Positions 24,039 to 33,804 of a stretch of 64,000 bases of DNA are shown one piece after another (positions within the stretch are counted from its first letter, which is position 1; the number at the start of each line of letters is the position of its first letter). The DNA is from Chitinophaga niabensis (GTDB lineage Bacteria; Bacteroidota; Bacteroidia; Chitinophagales; Chitinophagaceae): the NCBI RefSeq assembly GCF_039545795.1, contig NZ_CP154260.1, positions 3,725,001-3,789,000 of the forward strand. The letters run 5' to 3'. The notes under the pieces were generated by a model that had not been told where the DNA came from, made no database searches, and saw nothing but the letters and a program-made list of their open reading frames with translations. Both the position numbers and the translations under genes were made by a program.

Positions 24039-26000
24039 TCAGATCCTGAACAATACCGTGGCAAAATAATTTCTACCGGGTGCCGGATTAAAATACCGGC
24101 CACCCAGTGCATTCAGGTCATTTCCCAAACTGTACCGTACATTCAATATATTATCCACGCCTCCCTGCAAAGTGATACGGGAGCGCTGCCAGCTTATTTT
24201 CCCCTGCACAAGATGATAGGATTTTGCATATACGCTGTTGGCATCATCCAATGGAATACTGCCCGTAAAATTGTGTTGTGCAAACAGGGAGAATGCGTAT
24301 GGCAAATGCCATAACACACTGCTCACCACCACATGCTGCGGCACGCCGGTCATTTTATTGCCGGAAAAATCTTTATAATTCTCAAATTTAAAAATACTCA
24401 AAGTATACGCAGTGCGTACTTCAACTTTATGCCCAAGCCATACTAAGCCTTGTACTTCAAGTCCTGTTTGCTTTGTTCCGCCTGCATTATCAAAGAACTC
24501 TTCTCCCTGGGCATCCAGCTTTCTCACAATGGCATTTTGCATGCGGTAATGGAACAATGCTACATCCAGCATGTAACGTCCTGTTCGCGGAAGCAAACGT
24601 AATCCTGTTTCATAGTTCCATCCTGTTTCAGGGCGCAGGGAAGTATTGAATACATTATTCGATGCACGTACTTCTGCTACGGCAGGCGGAGAATAGCCGC
24701 GGCTCACTGTTATACGAAGTGACAGATCGTTCTCCAGTTTATAGGAATAAGACAAACGGGGCATAAGTACAGGAGAGAATTCCACTCTTGTGCGCCCGTT
24801 ACGGTCAAATACAAAGTGATAATAATTTACGCTGGCTGCGCCTTCCAGCAGGCTGCGGGCAGACTGTACAGAAAAGCGGGCAAAATAAAAATGCTGGCCT
24901 GCATGGATATCGTCCCTCACCTGCAAGGTATCCCTTACGCCCTGCCGGTTGCCATAGTTGGCGATATCTGAACCGGTTTGCTGCCATTCCATCCCCACAT
25001 TGAATTTCAAGCGGAAAGGACGGTCCGCATTCTGCCATTCCAGGAATGTGCGGAAGCCTGCAGTGTTTTCATCACGCGCTTCATAATTGGTGATGAAAGG
25101 GTTTTCAAAATGTGTATTTGCACCGAATACGGCAATGGTATGTTTCCACCTGGCAGAAAACTGCGCTTCATGTACCAGTCCTCCCTGGAAGGTACGGTTG
25201 TAAATAGCCGCTTTTTGTGTGAGGGATTGTACTCTTGCAGCACGGGGATTGGCATTGCTCTGATCCAGTGTAAGGCCGCCGGGTGTACGGTAAGCCATGT
25301 CCGTATAAAAAGCTAAGAGCTTCAAATTATAACCCGGCCTGTATTCCCATTGCTGGGCAGTTTGCGCATAGATCCTTTTCAATGCACTGTTCTGGCGGTA
25401 TCCATCTGCACGCTGATATCCCATAAAAAGCTGCAGGCGATAGTTATCCAGCTGTTTGCTGTAACCGGCGGATGAATGGAACAAACCATAACTGCCTCCC
25501 TGTAACCTGATACGCAGGGAACTATCCTGCGGAGGATTAAAAACACCCAATCTGATCACACCGCCTGAGTTAGCTCCAAAGAGGCTCCCATCCGGCCCTT
25601 TCAATACTTCCGCATCTGTTACCGCACCGGGGTCCAGCAGGTTGAGATAAGCATTACCACCTGCATCTGTCAGGGGTATTTCATCCATGTATATTTTAAT
25701 ATTACGGATGCCGAAAGGAGAACGCAGTAAACTTCCGCGCATGGAAAGGCGATAACTGCCCGGAGACCTTTCTTCCATGCGGATGCCCGGTACCGTATTA
25801 AATGCAGGAACAAGTGAATACCCTTGTTGCTGCTGCAACTGTGTACCACTTAAAATACTGGTGGCTGTGGGTATTCTTATGAGTGATTCTTTCGAAAGAT
25901 AGGAACGTACTACCACTTCAGGCAAAGTATCCCGCTGGGCATGCACCGCAAATGGAAGCAATAACAGCAGGCAAACAGGTATATGGAATTTATTCCTCAT
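24039..26000 (-). CDS. TonB-dependent outer-membrane receptor
   Basis: A 653-residue receptor with a signal peptide (FHIPVCLLLLLPFAVHAQ), a TonB-box-like start (TLPEVVVRSY), the plug domain (VPGIRMEERSPGSYRLSMRG and DAEVLKGPDGSLFGANSGG) and a beta-barrel ending ATVLFRI, with the C-terminal aromatic/Ile pattern. It is not SusC-like: no CarboxypepD regulatory domain and too short. It is 11 bases after the sugar dehydrogenase gene on the same strand and so is likely co-transcribed with it and the permease; the imported substrate could be a sugar or the enzyme's cofactor. Confidence 0.9.
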   Translation of the reverse strand: MRNKFHIPVCLLLLLPFAVHAQRDTLPEVVVRSYLSKESLIRIPTATSILSGTQLQQQQGYSLVPAFNTVPGIRMEERSPGSYRLSMRGSLLRSPFGIRNIKIYMDEIPLTDAGGNAYLNLLDPGAVTDAEVLKGPDGSLFGANSGGVIRLGVFNPPQDSSLRIRLQGGSYGLFHSSAGYSKQLDNYRLQLFMGYQRADGYRQNSALKRIYAQTAQQWEYRPGYNLKLLAFYTDMAYRTPGGLTLDQSNANPRAARVQSLTQKAAIYNRTFQGGLVHEAQFSARWKHTIAVFGANTHFENPFITNYEARDENTAGFRTFLEWQNADRPFRLKFNVGMEWQQTGSDIANYGNRQGVRDTLQVRDDIHAGQHFYFARFSVQSARSLLEGAASVNYYHFVFDRNGRTRVEFSPVLMPRLSYSYKLENDLSLRITVSRGYSPPAVAEVRASNNVFNTSLRPETGWNYETGLRLLPRTGRYMLDVALFHYRMQNAIVRKLDAQGEEFFDNAGGTKQTGLEVQGLVWLGHKVEVRTAYTLSIFKFENYKDFSGNKMTGVPQHVVVSSVLWHLPYAFSLFAQHNFTGSIPLDDANSVYAKSYHLVQGKISWQRSRITLQGGVDNILNVRYSLGNDLNALGGRYFNPAPGRNYFATVLFRI

Positions 26001-26011
26001 TATGTGTATGA

Positions 26012-27331
26012 CTATTTATTTGGTACTACGCGCCAGATAGTATTGGAAGCGTCATCCGCTACCAGGACGGCGCCATCTCCTGCAATGGCAACTCCTACCG
26101 GCCTTCCGTATACTTCATTCTTCTCAAGATCGGCAATAAACCCCGTTAAGAAATCAACAGCACTGCCGGCTGGTTTACCATTTTCGAAAGGTACATAAAT
26201 CACCTTATATCCGGATAGCACAGAACGGTTCCAGGAACCATGCTGCCCTATAAAAGCTCCTTTATTGAAACCGGAAGGGAAAGTGCCGCCGCTATAGAAA
26301 GCGAGTCCTAATGAGGCTGTATGTGCCCCTAAGGGATAATCAGGCGCTATAGACTTCTGCACCATTTCAGGATTTTGCCCTTTCAGCCTTGGATCCTCAT
26401 GTTGCCCCATGTAAGCATATGGCCATCCATAGAATGCGCCTTCCTTCACACTGGTAAGATAATCCGGCACCAGTTCATCCCCCAGTTCATCTCTTTCATT
26501 TACCACAGTCCATAAAGTGGAGGAGCCTTGCGGGAAAGCCATTCCTACAGGATTACGGAGACCACTGGCATACACTCGCTGGCTGCTGCCATCCGTGCTG
26601 ATCTCCAGTATGCAGGCGCGGCGGGCTTCGTTTTCCATGCCATGTTCAGCCACATTACTACCGGACCCTACTGATACAAAGATCTTTGATCCATCCGGCG
26701 AAGCAATGAGATTGCGCGTCCAGTGGTTGTTGTAACCACCTGCCGGGAGGTCCAGTATCTTTTTTCCTTTATCGCTGATCTTCGTTTGCCCTTCTTCGTA
26801 GGGAAACTGCATCACACCATCTGTATTGCCCACGTAAAAATGTCCTCCCGTAACAAGCATACCAAATGGCTGATTCAGCTTCTCCAGGAAAACATACCGG
26901 GCATCGTACCGCCCGTCTTTATCTGTATCACGGAACAAGGTGATCCTGTCCGCACTCTTTTCTGTATTGCCGGATTTTGCTTTCCCCACTACTACCTCTC
27001 CTACCTTCTGCACAAATTTCTTTTTGGCATTGGCTTCAGACACAAAGATATCTCCGTTTGGTGCAACATAGATCCAGCGGGGATTCTCCAGGCTATCGGC
27101 AAACTTGCTGACAATAAATCCTGCAGGCGCTTGTGGTGTTTTACCGTCTTTCCAGCCAATTACTTTGCTGAAGTTCCTGACAGAACTGGCAGTATCCGGT
27201 GCAGGAAGAGAATCTGCAGACGGCGTATTTGCCTGCGCATCTGTGGAATCATTGCTCGAAGGCATCCGTTGTGCTCCGTTGCATGCAGCTAATGTTATGC
27301 AGACACTGGCAATCAGGAAAGTGTTTTTCAT
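26012..27331 (-). CDS. PQQ-dependent sugar (sorbosone/glucose-type) dehydrogenase lipoprotein
   Basis: A 439-residue lipoprotein (lipobox TLAACN, Cys about 18) with a six-bladed beta-propeller of the soluble glucose/sorbosone dehydrogenase family. Typical stretches are FVSEANAKKK, KIFVSVGSGSN, ASGLRNPVGMAF, FYGWPYAYMGQHEDPR and GQHGSWNRS. Such enzymes oxidise sugars at the periplasmic side with PQQ, though some family members lack demonstrated activity. No PQQ synthesis genes occur in this window. It lies between a sugar permease and a TonB receptor on the minus strand. Confidence 0.87.
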   Translation of the reverse strand: MKNTFLIASVCITLAACNGAQRMPSSNDSTDAQANTPSADSLPAPDTASSVRNFSKVIGWKDGKTPQAPAGFIVSKFADSLENPRWIYVAPNGDIFVSEANAKKKFVQKVGEVVVGKAKSGNTEKSADRITLFRDTDKDGRYDARYVFLEKLNQPFGMLVTGGHFYVGNTDGVMQFPYEEGQTKISDKGKKILDLPAGGYNNHWTRNLIASPDGSKIFVSVGSGSNVAEHGMENEARRACILEISTDGSSQRVYASGLRNPVGMAFPQGSSTLWTVVNERDELGDELVPDYLTSVKEGAFYGWPYAYMGQHEDPRLKGQNPEMVQKSIAPDYPLGAHTASLGLAFYSGGTFPSGFNKGAFIGQHGSWNRSVLSGYKVIYVPFENGKPAGSAVDFLTGFIADLEKNEVYGRPVGVAIAGDGAVLVADDASNTIWRVVPNK

Positions 27332-27377
27332 AAAGACAGGTATTTATGATATCGGTATCAATTACTCTGCCAATACA

Positions 27378-28586
27378 CTAAGCCCTTACTTTATACAGTT
27401 TATAGCCGAAGAGGAAAATAACCAGGTAACAGATGATCGGTAAATAATAAGATTGTGCTACGTTATGGTTAGCAACCATGCCCATCAGCAATGGGAAGAA
27501 CGCTCCGCCTACCACCCCCATGGTGATAAATGAAGCTGCTCTCTGCGTATGGCCGCCCAGGCTCTTCAAACCAAGACTAAAGATGGTGGGGAACATAATA
27601 CTAAAAAAGAAATTGATCATCAGCAGCGCAATGTAAGAGGTCCAGCCCCATCCCTGCGCCACAATGATGCACATCAGTATGCTGCCTGTGGCAAAACCAG
27701 CCAGTAATTTATTCGGTGCAATGAACTTCATCAGGTAGGTACCCACAAAACGGCCCAATACCATCATGGCCATAAACAGTGCCATTAAGTTACCCGCCTT
27801 TTCATCAGAAAAGCCCATCACTTCATGACCATAATTGATAAAGAAAGCCCATGTACCGCCCTGTGCAGCTACATTAAAGAACTGCGCTACTACCGCCCAT
27901 ACAAAGTGACGGTGTGCGAACAGCGGTTTACCCGGGATGCCGCCTTCCAGTACATCTCCTTCGTGCGGATCAGCCAGTACCGGCACTTTTACAAATGAAA
28001 AAGAAATGGCTACTGCTGCAATAACAAGACCAATGCCCACATATAAACTCCTCACTGCTGAAAGATCATGTTGCTCGCCGGTAGCACGCAGCAGGAAATA
28101 ACTGCCCAGCAAAGGCCCTATCACTGTACCTAATGCATTGAACGATTGGGAGAAGTTGATACGCCTGTCGCTCGTGCGCTGATCACCTAAGGCTGCAATG
28201 AACGGATGCGCCACTGTTTCCAGTGTGGCCATTCCGCAGCCCATGATGAATAATGCAAACCGGAAGTAACCGAAAGAGTTTTCCGTAGCCGCCGGCACAA
28301 AGAGGAAAGTACCGGTTGCAAATAAAGACAGGCCCAGTAATACACCGGCTTTATAACCAAATCTTTTCATGAACATACCCGCAGGAATACTCATTACAGC
28401 ATATGCCCCGAATACGGAAAGCTGGATAAGGCCGGATTGTGATTTGGTAACGCTTAGTACGGTTTGAAAGTGTTTGTTCAATACATCACTCATGGAATGA
28501 GCAAGCCCCCATAACAGGAAGAGTGAAGTAACAAAGGCGAAAATAACGAGGTAGCTTTTTTCTGTAAAACGTGGTTGTGAGTTCAT
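27378..28586 (-). CDS. sugar MFS transporter, FHS/FucP family
   Basis: A 402-residue permease with 12 predicted TM helices. It begins VIFAFVTSLFLLWGLAHSM and continues DVLNKHFQTVL, QSGLIQLSVFGAYAVMSIPA and KRFGYKAGVLLGL, as in the FucP/GluP H+-sugar symporters of Bacteroidota. Central loops such as HEGDVLEGGIPG are hydrophilic. The sugar could be fucose, glucose, galactose or mannose and cannot be read from sequence. It is first in the apparent permease-dehydrogenase-receptor unit. Confidence 0.9.
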   Translation of the reverse strand: MNSQPRFTEKSYLVIFAFVTSLFLLWGLAHSMSDVLNKHFQTVLSVTKSQSGLIQLSVFGAYAVMSIPAGMFMKRFGYKAGVLLGLSLFATGTFLFVPAATENSFGYFRFALFIMGCGMATLETVAHPFIAALGDQRTSDRRINFSQSFNALGTVIGPLLGSYFLLRATGEQHDLSAVRSLYVGIGLVIAAVAISFSFVKVPVLADPHEGDVLEGGIPGKPLFAHRHFVWAVVAQFFNVAAQGGTWAFFINYGHEVMGFSDEKAGNLMALFMAMMVLGRFVGTYLMKFIAPNKLLAGFATGSILMCIIVAQGWGWTSYIALLMINFFFSIMFPTIFSLGLKSLGGHTQRAASFITMGVVGGAFFPLLMGMVANHNVAQSYYLPIICYLVIFLFGYKLYKVRA

Positions 28587-28612
28587 TATAGCGGTTTTCG
28601 GGGCAGAATATA

Positions 28613-28632
28613 CAGCATAATTCCAGATGCTG
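28613..28632 (-). promoter_or_regulatory. operator-like inverted repeat upstream of the permease
   Basis: CAGCAT, an eight-base gap and ATGCTG form a 20-base inverted repeat 27 bases before the permease start. On the minus strand it lies between a TTG and a TATATTCT resembling -33 and -7 elements. Confidence 0.4.
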
Positions 28633-28639
28633 CAAGCAA

Positions 28640-28677
28640 AAAAAAGTGTTACTACCCTGCGGCAGTAACACTTTTTT
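28640..28677. terminator. terminator, minus-strand end of the peptidase gene
   Basis: A 14-bp stem pairs AAAAAAGTGTTACT (28640-28653) with AGTAACACTTTTTT (28664-28677). A further run of A on the left makes the T-run for the minus strand. It ends the basic-secretory-protein gene and lies just before the permease promoter. Confidence 0.88.
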
Positions 28678-28713
28678 CAGCATAATCAGCGGAAAGCTTT
28701 GCTGGATGATCTG

Positions 28714-29412
28714 CTAAAGAGCAGGATTTTTAGCATAATCAGCCCATAACTCATCTAAAGTTTTTTTTGTAAGCTCTGTCCAGGTGTTTTGCGTGTATGT
28801 TTTGGTACGTAACGCCGTATTCAGTTCCACTACAATACCCTGGTGTACATGTGCTTCCAGCCATGCCAGGAACCTTGCCGTAACACGGTAGGCATCTGTA
28901 TATTTCTGTGTTTCCTTAAATGCCGGTAATGCCCAGCCTATGTTCTCCACACCAAACTTAAAACGTACATAATCCGCGATGCCTTCTGTAAGCCATCCCG
29001 GCGATCTGCCGGTGTAAGCCTGTACCAGGTGCATGGTTTCATGCGTAACCACATCAATATCATCCGGATGTTTTACAAACCAGGCCGGGTTGAAAGTGAT
29101 CTGGCCTCTTGAAGCATAGGCAACCCCGTCATAAGCAGAGTCCACATTAAACACTACGTGTTTGGTGGCATCAGGATTAAATGTGCTCAATAACACCGGG
29201 TAAACAGAAAAGAAGGTGTTCACTAACCGCTGGCGCAATACCAGGGTATCAAAAGTAGCAGACTTGTTGTTCAGGGTAAGTGTCAGACCATTTTTAGTAT
29301 AGATAATAGCACCTTCAGGTGTTACCGTTTTTGTAAGAATGGTTGAATCACTTTTTGCAGAAGCAGATACGGCAAGTATCAATGCAGTAACTAAAGCTAA
29401 AGGGAATTTCAT
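28714..29412 (-). CDS. plant basic secretory protein-type metallopeptidase
   Basis: A 232-residue secreted protein with signal peptide (LALVTALILAVSASAK). It carries the zinc motif HETMH at residues 124-128 followed by GWLTEGIADYVRFKFG, where the Glu supplies a third ligand, as in the basic secretory protein (BSP) family. It is predicted to be an extracytoplasmic peptidase of unknown substrate. It is monocistronic by layout: 80 bases of AT-rich DNA precede it and a strong terminator follows. Confidence 0.88.
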   Translation of the reverse strand: MKFPLALVTALILAVSASAKSDSTILTKTVTPEGAIIYTKNGLTLTLNNKSATFDTLVLRQRLVNTFFSVYPVLLSTFNPDATKHVVFNVDSAYDGVAYASRGQITFNPAWFVKHPDDIDVVTHETMHLVQAYTGRSPGWLTEGIADYVRFKFGVENIGWALPAFKETQKYTDAYRVTARFLAWLEAHVHQGIVVELNTALRTKTYTQNTWTELTKKTLDELWADYAKNPAL

Positions 29413-29492
29413 GTTTTAAAGGGATTTGATAATTATTACTGTAAATCTATCAAAAAAACATTCAAAACCCAGAACTAAATCGGTTTTGCAAC

Positions 29493-31994
29493 CTATTGCC
29501 CCACCATAAACACCGCATTCCCGAACAATAGCTTACCATTCTCCCAGAAACTCCTGAACAGGGGGTTATCTGTAAGCAGCACCAGCTCTCCTGCACCCAT
29601 TTCCTTCACACCAAACAGCAACCCATCCTTCAGTTTCAGTTTTGTTTGTGCGCCCACAAAGCCGGTGATGTAATCGTCCTTCTTCAATACCCCCACATTC
29701 CATCCATCTGACTCAATGAATTCCACCAGTTTATCACTTTGTTTGAGGGTATAATAGTACTCGGGGTAACCAAAGGCCAAAGGATGGGTGTTATCCATAT
29801 GCACTTTATAAATAGCACCGGGAATGAATTGGGTAACACTCTCCCGCTCGCGGTTACCATATGATTTTAAAGGAACATAAGGGTCCTTTTTATTACTGTC
29901 TTTCTTATCCTTGTCTTCTTCCTCCTTTTTCAGTTTAATGCCCCATTCCCCCTGTGCCAGCTGAGACACGGCATCTTCTACTGCAATGAGTTTACCACCG
30001 CCGGATACCCAGTCTTTCAGCCGCTCGGTCATTACTTTATCATTAAGTGCCGCATAGTGCCCATCCGGCAGGATCAGTACATCCAGCTCCTTCCAGTTCA
30101 CGCCATACAAACTGGATGTGTTCAGCACTGTAACAGGATAACCGATCTGCTGCTCAAAGAAATGCCAGATCTCCCCCATGCCCAGCGAGGACACGCCATC
30201 CCCTGCCATTACTGCCACTTTGGGTTTACGGATAAAACGGATCTTATCAGAGCCGAAATCCGCCCCCTTATCCACAAAACCTGAAGGCACTTTGATCAGC
30301 GATATTTCCATTTTGGCTGCCAGTGCAGGAATAATATCCAGCCCCGCATTACCGGCTTTTGTGATCACCAGTGTACCGGCAGGATATGTTTTATTGGCAA
30401 TTGTGAACGGCTTTTCTGAATAACGCACTTTTATATTCCTGTTCAGCAATGCTACCAGGAACTTCAGATCTTTCGTACTGTTCCAGGGCGCCAGGTAAGC
30501 ATAGGCATTATCAATACCTGCATCTGCCACCGCTGCTTTTTCCGGTGCCGGAGAAGTGGCCGGCTCTATCTTTTGCTTCAGTGCATAAGCCGGTAAACCA
30601 TACGCATATGGCAGCGCCCATGCGGTGATATCATAGGTAACAGAATCCGTTAAGCGGGATACCGGTTCAAACAATACCCGCACCATGTTGGAGCGTGGTT
30701 GAAAAGCACTGATCACCAGGTCGCCCTTTTCAATATTGAAATTCTCTGTTTTGCCGGTAAAGTAATTGAATCCATTACCACTGCTATTCCCGGTAGCAAA
30801 ACCTACTGCTAATTCATTTTTACGAAGGGTTTCTGCCAGGGACAATAATTTCTCCTGGTTGCCGGCAGCTTTTATCACATAGGTTTTATAGTCTCCGGAG
30901 GGTTTACTGCGTGCCGCTGCAAAGTATCCTGCAAATTCATTCACCAGTTTGGCAGCATTGGCGGCAGACACCTCCACGGTGGCCATACCGGTGGTGTAAT
31001 GATGTTCTATCCGGTCCAGCAGTGTAAGGGTATCTCCCTGCCGCGTGGCAATGGCCAGTCCTGCCCTGCCGCTGCCCCCCTGCTCATAGGTCATTCCGAT
31101 GGAGCCGTTGTAGGTAGGATAGGTGTCACCATAACTGGGATAGAACAGGTCAAATTGTTCCTTTGTGAAGTAGAGCCAGCCTTTGGCGTCAAAGTAAGTA
31201 GCGTTGTGTTTGCCGATCTGCACCTGGAACTCGCGCTGCCAGGCAGTAACAGCATCATGTAATGGCTCTGCCGCGGGAGCAAAATAGTAAGGCGCATCTA
31301 CACCCTGCTCATGAAAATCCACGTGTACCTGCGGCATCCAGCGGTTGTACTGTAACACACGCTGGCGGGATTCTGTTTGTGTCTGCCATGCCCAGTCGCG
31401 GTTCAGGTCAAAGTAATAGTGATTGCTCCGTCCGCCGGGCCAGGGTTCATAATGTTCCCTTGCATAGGGTGTAGCATCAGGTACTTTGCTGTGAATGGCA
31501 TTATAAAAGTTCACATAACGCTCCCGGCCATCAGGGTTGAGGCAGGGATCTATGATAACGATCGCGTTCTTTAAAAGGTCTGTACGTTCACTGATCAGCG
31601 CATATAATGTTTTCATGGCCGCTTCTGTAGATACTGCTTCATTGCCATGCACGTTATAACTCAGCCAAACGATCACAGGCTGGTTAGCGGGGTTTGCACC
31701 TGCCACCAGTCCCAGGTTCTGCTGACGGATCTCTTCCAGCCGGGCCAGGTTTTCGGGGGAAGCCACAATAGCCATGATCAGCGGCCGTCCTTCATAGGTC
31801 TGCCCATAAGTTTCCAGTTTCACGGTATTCACGTTCCGCGCCACTTCTTTGAAATACTCCATTACTTTGAAATGGGGCGTAAAATGGGAGCCCAGGGTAT
31901 ACTGCAGGAAGGTGGCGGGAGAAGGCGCGGTTTGCGCAGATGCCTGGCAGAGTGTCGTAAATAGTATGCAAAAAGTCGTAATAATGCGCCTCAT
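29493..31994 (-). CDS. M14-family zinc carboxypeptidase, exported, with C-terminal glutaminase-like domain
   Basis: An 833-residue protein with a signal peptide ending QASAQ. The M14 domain has the zinc motif HGNE (His116, Glu119), the substrate-binding CLNPDGRERY and DLNRDWAW, the third ligand in HVDFHEQG (His228), and the catalytic Glu in GMTYEQGGSG. The part after residue 560 (VAVMAGDGVSSLGMGEIWHF and LDVLILPDGHY) resembles a class-I-glutaminase-like flavodoxin fold, a tail found in large Bacteroidota M14 proteins. It probably works in the periplasm on peptides. It is divergent from gamma-glutamyltransferase. Confidence 0.88.
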   Translation of the reverse strand: MRRIITTFCILFTTLCQASAQTAPSPATFLQYTLGSHFTPHFKVMEYFKEVARNVNTVKLETYGQTYEGRPLIMAIVASPENLARLEEIRQQNLGLVAGANPANQPVIVWLSYNVHGNEAVSTEAAMKTLYALISERTDLLKNAIVIIDPCLNPDGRERYVNFYNAIHSKVPDATPYAREHYEPWPGGRSNHYYFDLNRDWAWQTQTESRQRVLQYNRWMPQVHVDFHEQGVDAPYYFAPAAEPLHDAVTAWQREFQVQIGKHNATYFDAKGWLYFTKEQFDLFYPSYGDTYPTYNGSIGMTYEQGGSGRAGLAIATRQGDTLTLLDRIEHHYTTGMATVEVSAANAAKLVNEFAGYFAAARSKPSGDYKTYVIKAAGNQEKLLSLAETLRKNELAVGFATGNSSGNGFNYFTGKTENFNIEKGDLVISAFQPRSNMVRVLFEPVSRLTDSVTYDITAWALPYAYGLPAYALKQKIEPATSPAPEKAAVADAGIDNAYAYLAPWNSTKDLKFLVALLNRNIKVRYSEKPFTIANKTYPAGTLVITKAGNAGLDIIPALAAKMEISLIKVPSGFVDKGADFGSDKIRFIRKPKVAVMAGDGVSSLGMGEIWHFFEQQIGYPVTVLNTSSLYGVNWKELDVLILPDGHYAALNDKVMTERLKDWVSGGGKLIAVEDAVSQLAQGEWGIKLKKEEEDKDKKDSNKKDPYVPLKSYGNRERESVTQFIPGAIYKVHMDNTHPLAFGYPEYYYTLKQSDKLVEFIESDGWNVGVLKKDDYITGFVGAQTKLKLKDGLLFGVKEMGAGELVLLTDNPLFRSFWENGKLLFGNAVFMVGQ

Positions 31995-32081
31995 AGCTTT
32001 GGGTTGTATATAGCTAAGATAAGGTTTAGCCGCTATTTCTTTTGGTAATAAGTACTAATTTCGGTGTAAACAAACCTGTTA

Positions 32082-33776
32082 ATGAAGCGGTATTTCATCT
32101 TATGTTCCTTTATTATGGCTCCCCTGCTCCTTGCTGCACAGCAGGTTAAGCTGAACCCTTATGATTATTCCATTGATAAATACCTGGAAATAAACAGCGC
32201 CGCCGTAGTGTCTGCACACCCGCTGGCAAGTAAAGCAGGCGTTCTGATCATGCAGCAGGGCGGCAATGCGGTAGATGCAGCCATCGCCACACAACTGGCC
32301 CTTGCCGTGGTTTTTCCGGAAGCCGGGAACCTTGGCGGAGGCGGTTTTACTGTAGCCCGTTTAAAGAACGGCAGCAATATTTCCATTGATTACCGGGAAA
32401 CAGCTCCCGGCACTGCACACCGGGATATGTACCTGGATGCTAACGGTGAAGCACAAACCCGTAAAAGTCTCGATGGCCACCTGGCTGCCGGCGTTCCGGG
32501 CACCGTAGCCGGACTCTTTGCTGCACATGCGCACGCACGCCTGCCTTTTGCAAAACTGCTGGCTCCCGCCATCCTGCTCGCAGAAAAGGGTTATGTGATC
32601 ACCGCCGCAGAGGCTGCAGGCCTCAACAGGAAAAGGGAGGATTTTCTCCGCCTGAATACACTGCCTACTGCCTTCGTGAAAAATGAACCCTGGAAAAAGG
32701 GAGATACACTTGTGCAGAAAGAACTGGCCAATACCTTAAAACTGATCGCCGCCAAAGGCATGAAAGGTTTTTATGAAGGCCCCACCGCGGAGAAAATAGT
32801 AGCTGAAATGAAACGCGGAGGTGGCATCATCAGTGCAAATGATCTGAAGAACTATCGCGCAAAAGTGCGTCAGCCCATATTGTTCGATTTTGCAGGATAT
32901 AAGATCCTTACCATGCCTTTACCCAGCAGCGGCGGTATTGGCATACAGCAGATGCTGGGCATGGTGGAAAAATATCCTTTGCAGGAATGGGGCTTTCACA
33001 GTGCAAAGAGCGTACAGGTGATGATAGAAGCAGAAAGAAGAGCATACGCAGACCGCGCCTTATACCTGGGAGATCAGGATTTTGTGAAAGTGCCCGTAAA
33101 AAAGCTCACAGATAAAAAGTATATCGAAGAACGGATGCAATCCTTCACGCCGGGCATTGCCTCTGAAAGTAAAAATATCTCCGCAGGGAATATAGCACCG
33201 GAAAGTACTGAAACCACACACCTCTGTGTAATAGATAAAGAAGGTAATGCCGTTTCCGTTACCACCACTTTGAATGGCAGCTATGGTTGCCGTGTAGTGG
33301 CAGCCGGTTTCATCCTCAATAATGAAATGGACGACTTCTCTGTAAAACCCGGCACACCTAATTTATACGGACTGATAGGCGCAGAAGCCAATGCTATTGC
33401 ACCGGGTAAAAAAATGCTCAGCTGCATGACGCCTACCATTGTACTGAAAAATAATAAACCTGTATTGATCACCGGCACACCCGGTGGCTCTACGATCATC
33501 ACCTCCGTATTCCAGACGCTGTTAAATGATCTTATTTTTAAACTGGATGCGCGCAATTCCGTGAATGCGCCGAAATTCCATCACCAGTGGTTGCCGGATC
33601 AGGTAACGGTGGAAAGGGATTTCCCGGACAGCACCACACAGGCACTGGAGAAAATGGGATATAAGATCGTGAAAAGCGGCTCTATTGGCAGAACAGAATT
33701 GATCAAAATCCATGCTAATGGCAAAATAGAAGCAGTAGGTGATAAAAGAGGAGACGACAGTGCCGCAGGCTTTTGA
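32082..33776 (+). CDS. ggt: gamma-glutamyltransferase
   Basis: A 564-residue periplasmic enzyme that cleaves or transfers gamma-glutamyl groups, including from glutathione. The signal peptide is FILCSFIMAPLLLAAQ. Other landmarks are GGNAVDAAIATQLALAVVFP, GGGGFTV and IDYRETAP. The autoprocessing site is ETTHLCVIDKEGNAV with Thr378 as the likely new N-terminus of the small subunit. PLPSSGGIG and TPGGSTII line the active site. All landmarks are intact. It starts a closely spaced run of plus-strand genes. Confidence 0.94.
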   Translation: MKRYFILCSFIMAPLLLAAQQVKLNPYDYSIDKYLEINSAAVVSAHPLASKAGVLIMQQGGNAVDAAIATQLALAVVFPEAGNLGGGGFTVARLKNGSNISIDYRETAPGTAHRDMYLDANGEAQTRKSLDGHLAAGVPGTVAGLFAAHAHARLPFAKLLAPAILLAEKGYVITAAEAAGLNRKREDFLRLNTLPTAFVKNEPWKKGDTLVQKELANTLKLIAAKGMKGFYEGPTAEKIVAEMKRGGGIISANDLKNYRAKVRQPILFDFAGYKILTMPLPSSGGIGIQQMLGMVEKYPLQEWGFHSAKSVQVMIEAERRAYADRALYLGDQDFVKVPVKKLTDKKYIEERMQSFTPGIASESKNISAGNIAPESTETTHLCVIDKEGNAVSVTTTLNGSYGCRVVAAGFILNNEMDDFSVKPGTPNLYGLIGAEANAIAPGKKMLSCMTPTIVLKNNKPVLITGTPGGSTIITSVFQTLLNDLIFKLDARNSVNAPKFHHQWLPDQVTVERDFPDSTTQALEKMGYKIVKSGSIGRTELIKIHANGKIEAVGDKRGDDSAAGF

Positions 33777-33804
33777 TTATTCCACGAATTCGTAACTTGT
33801 ATAT

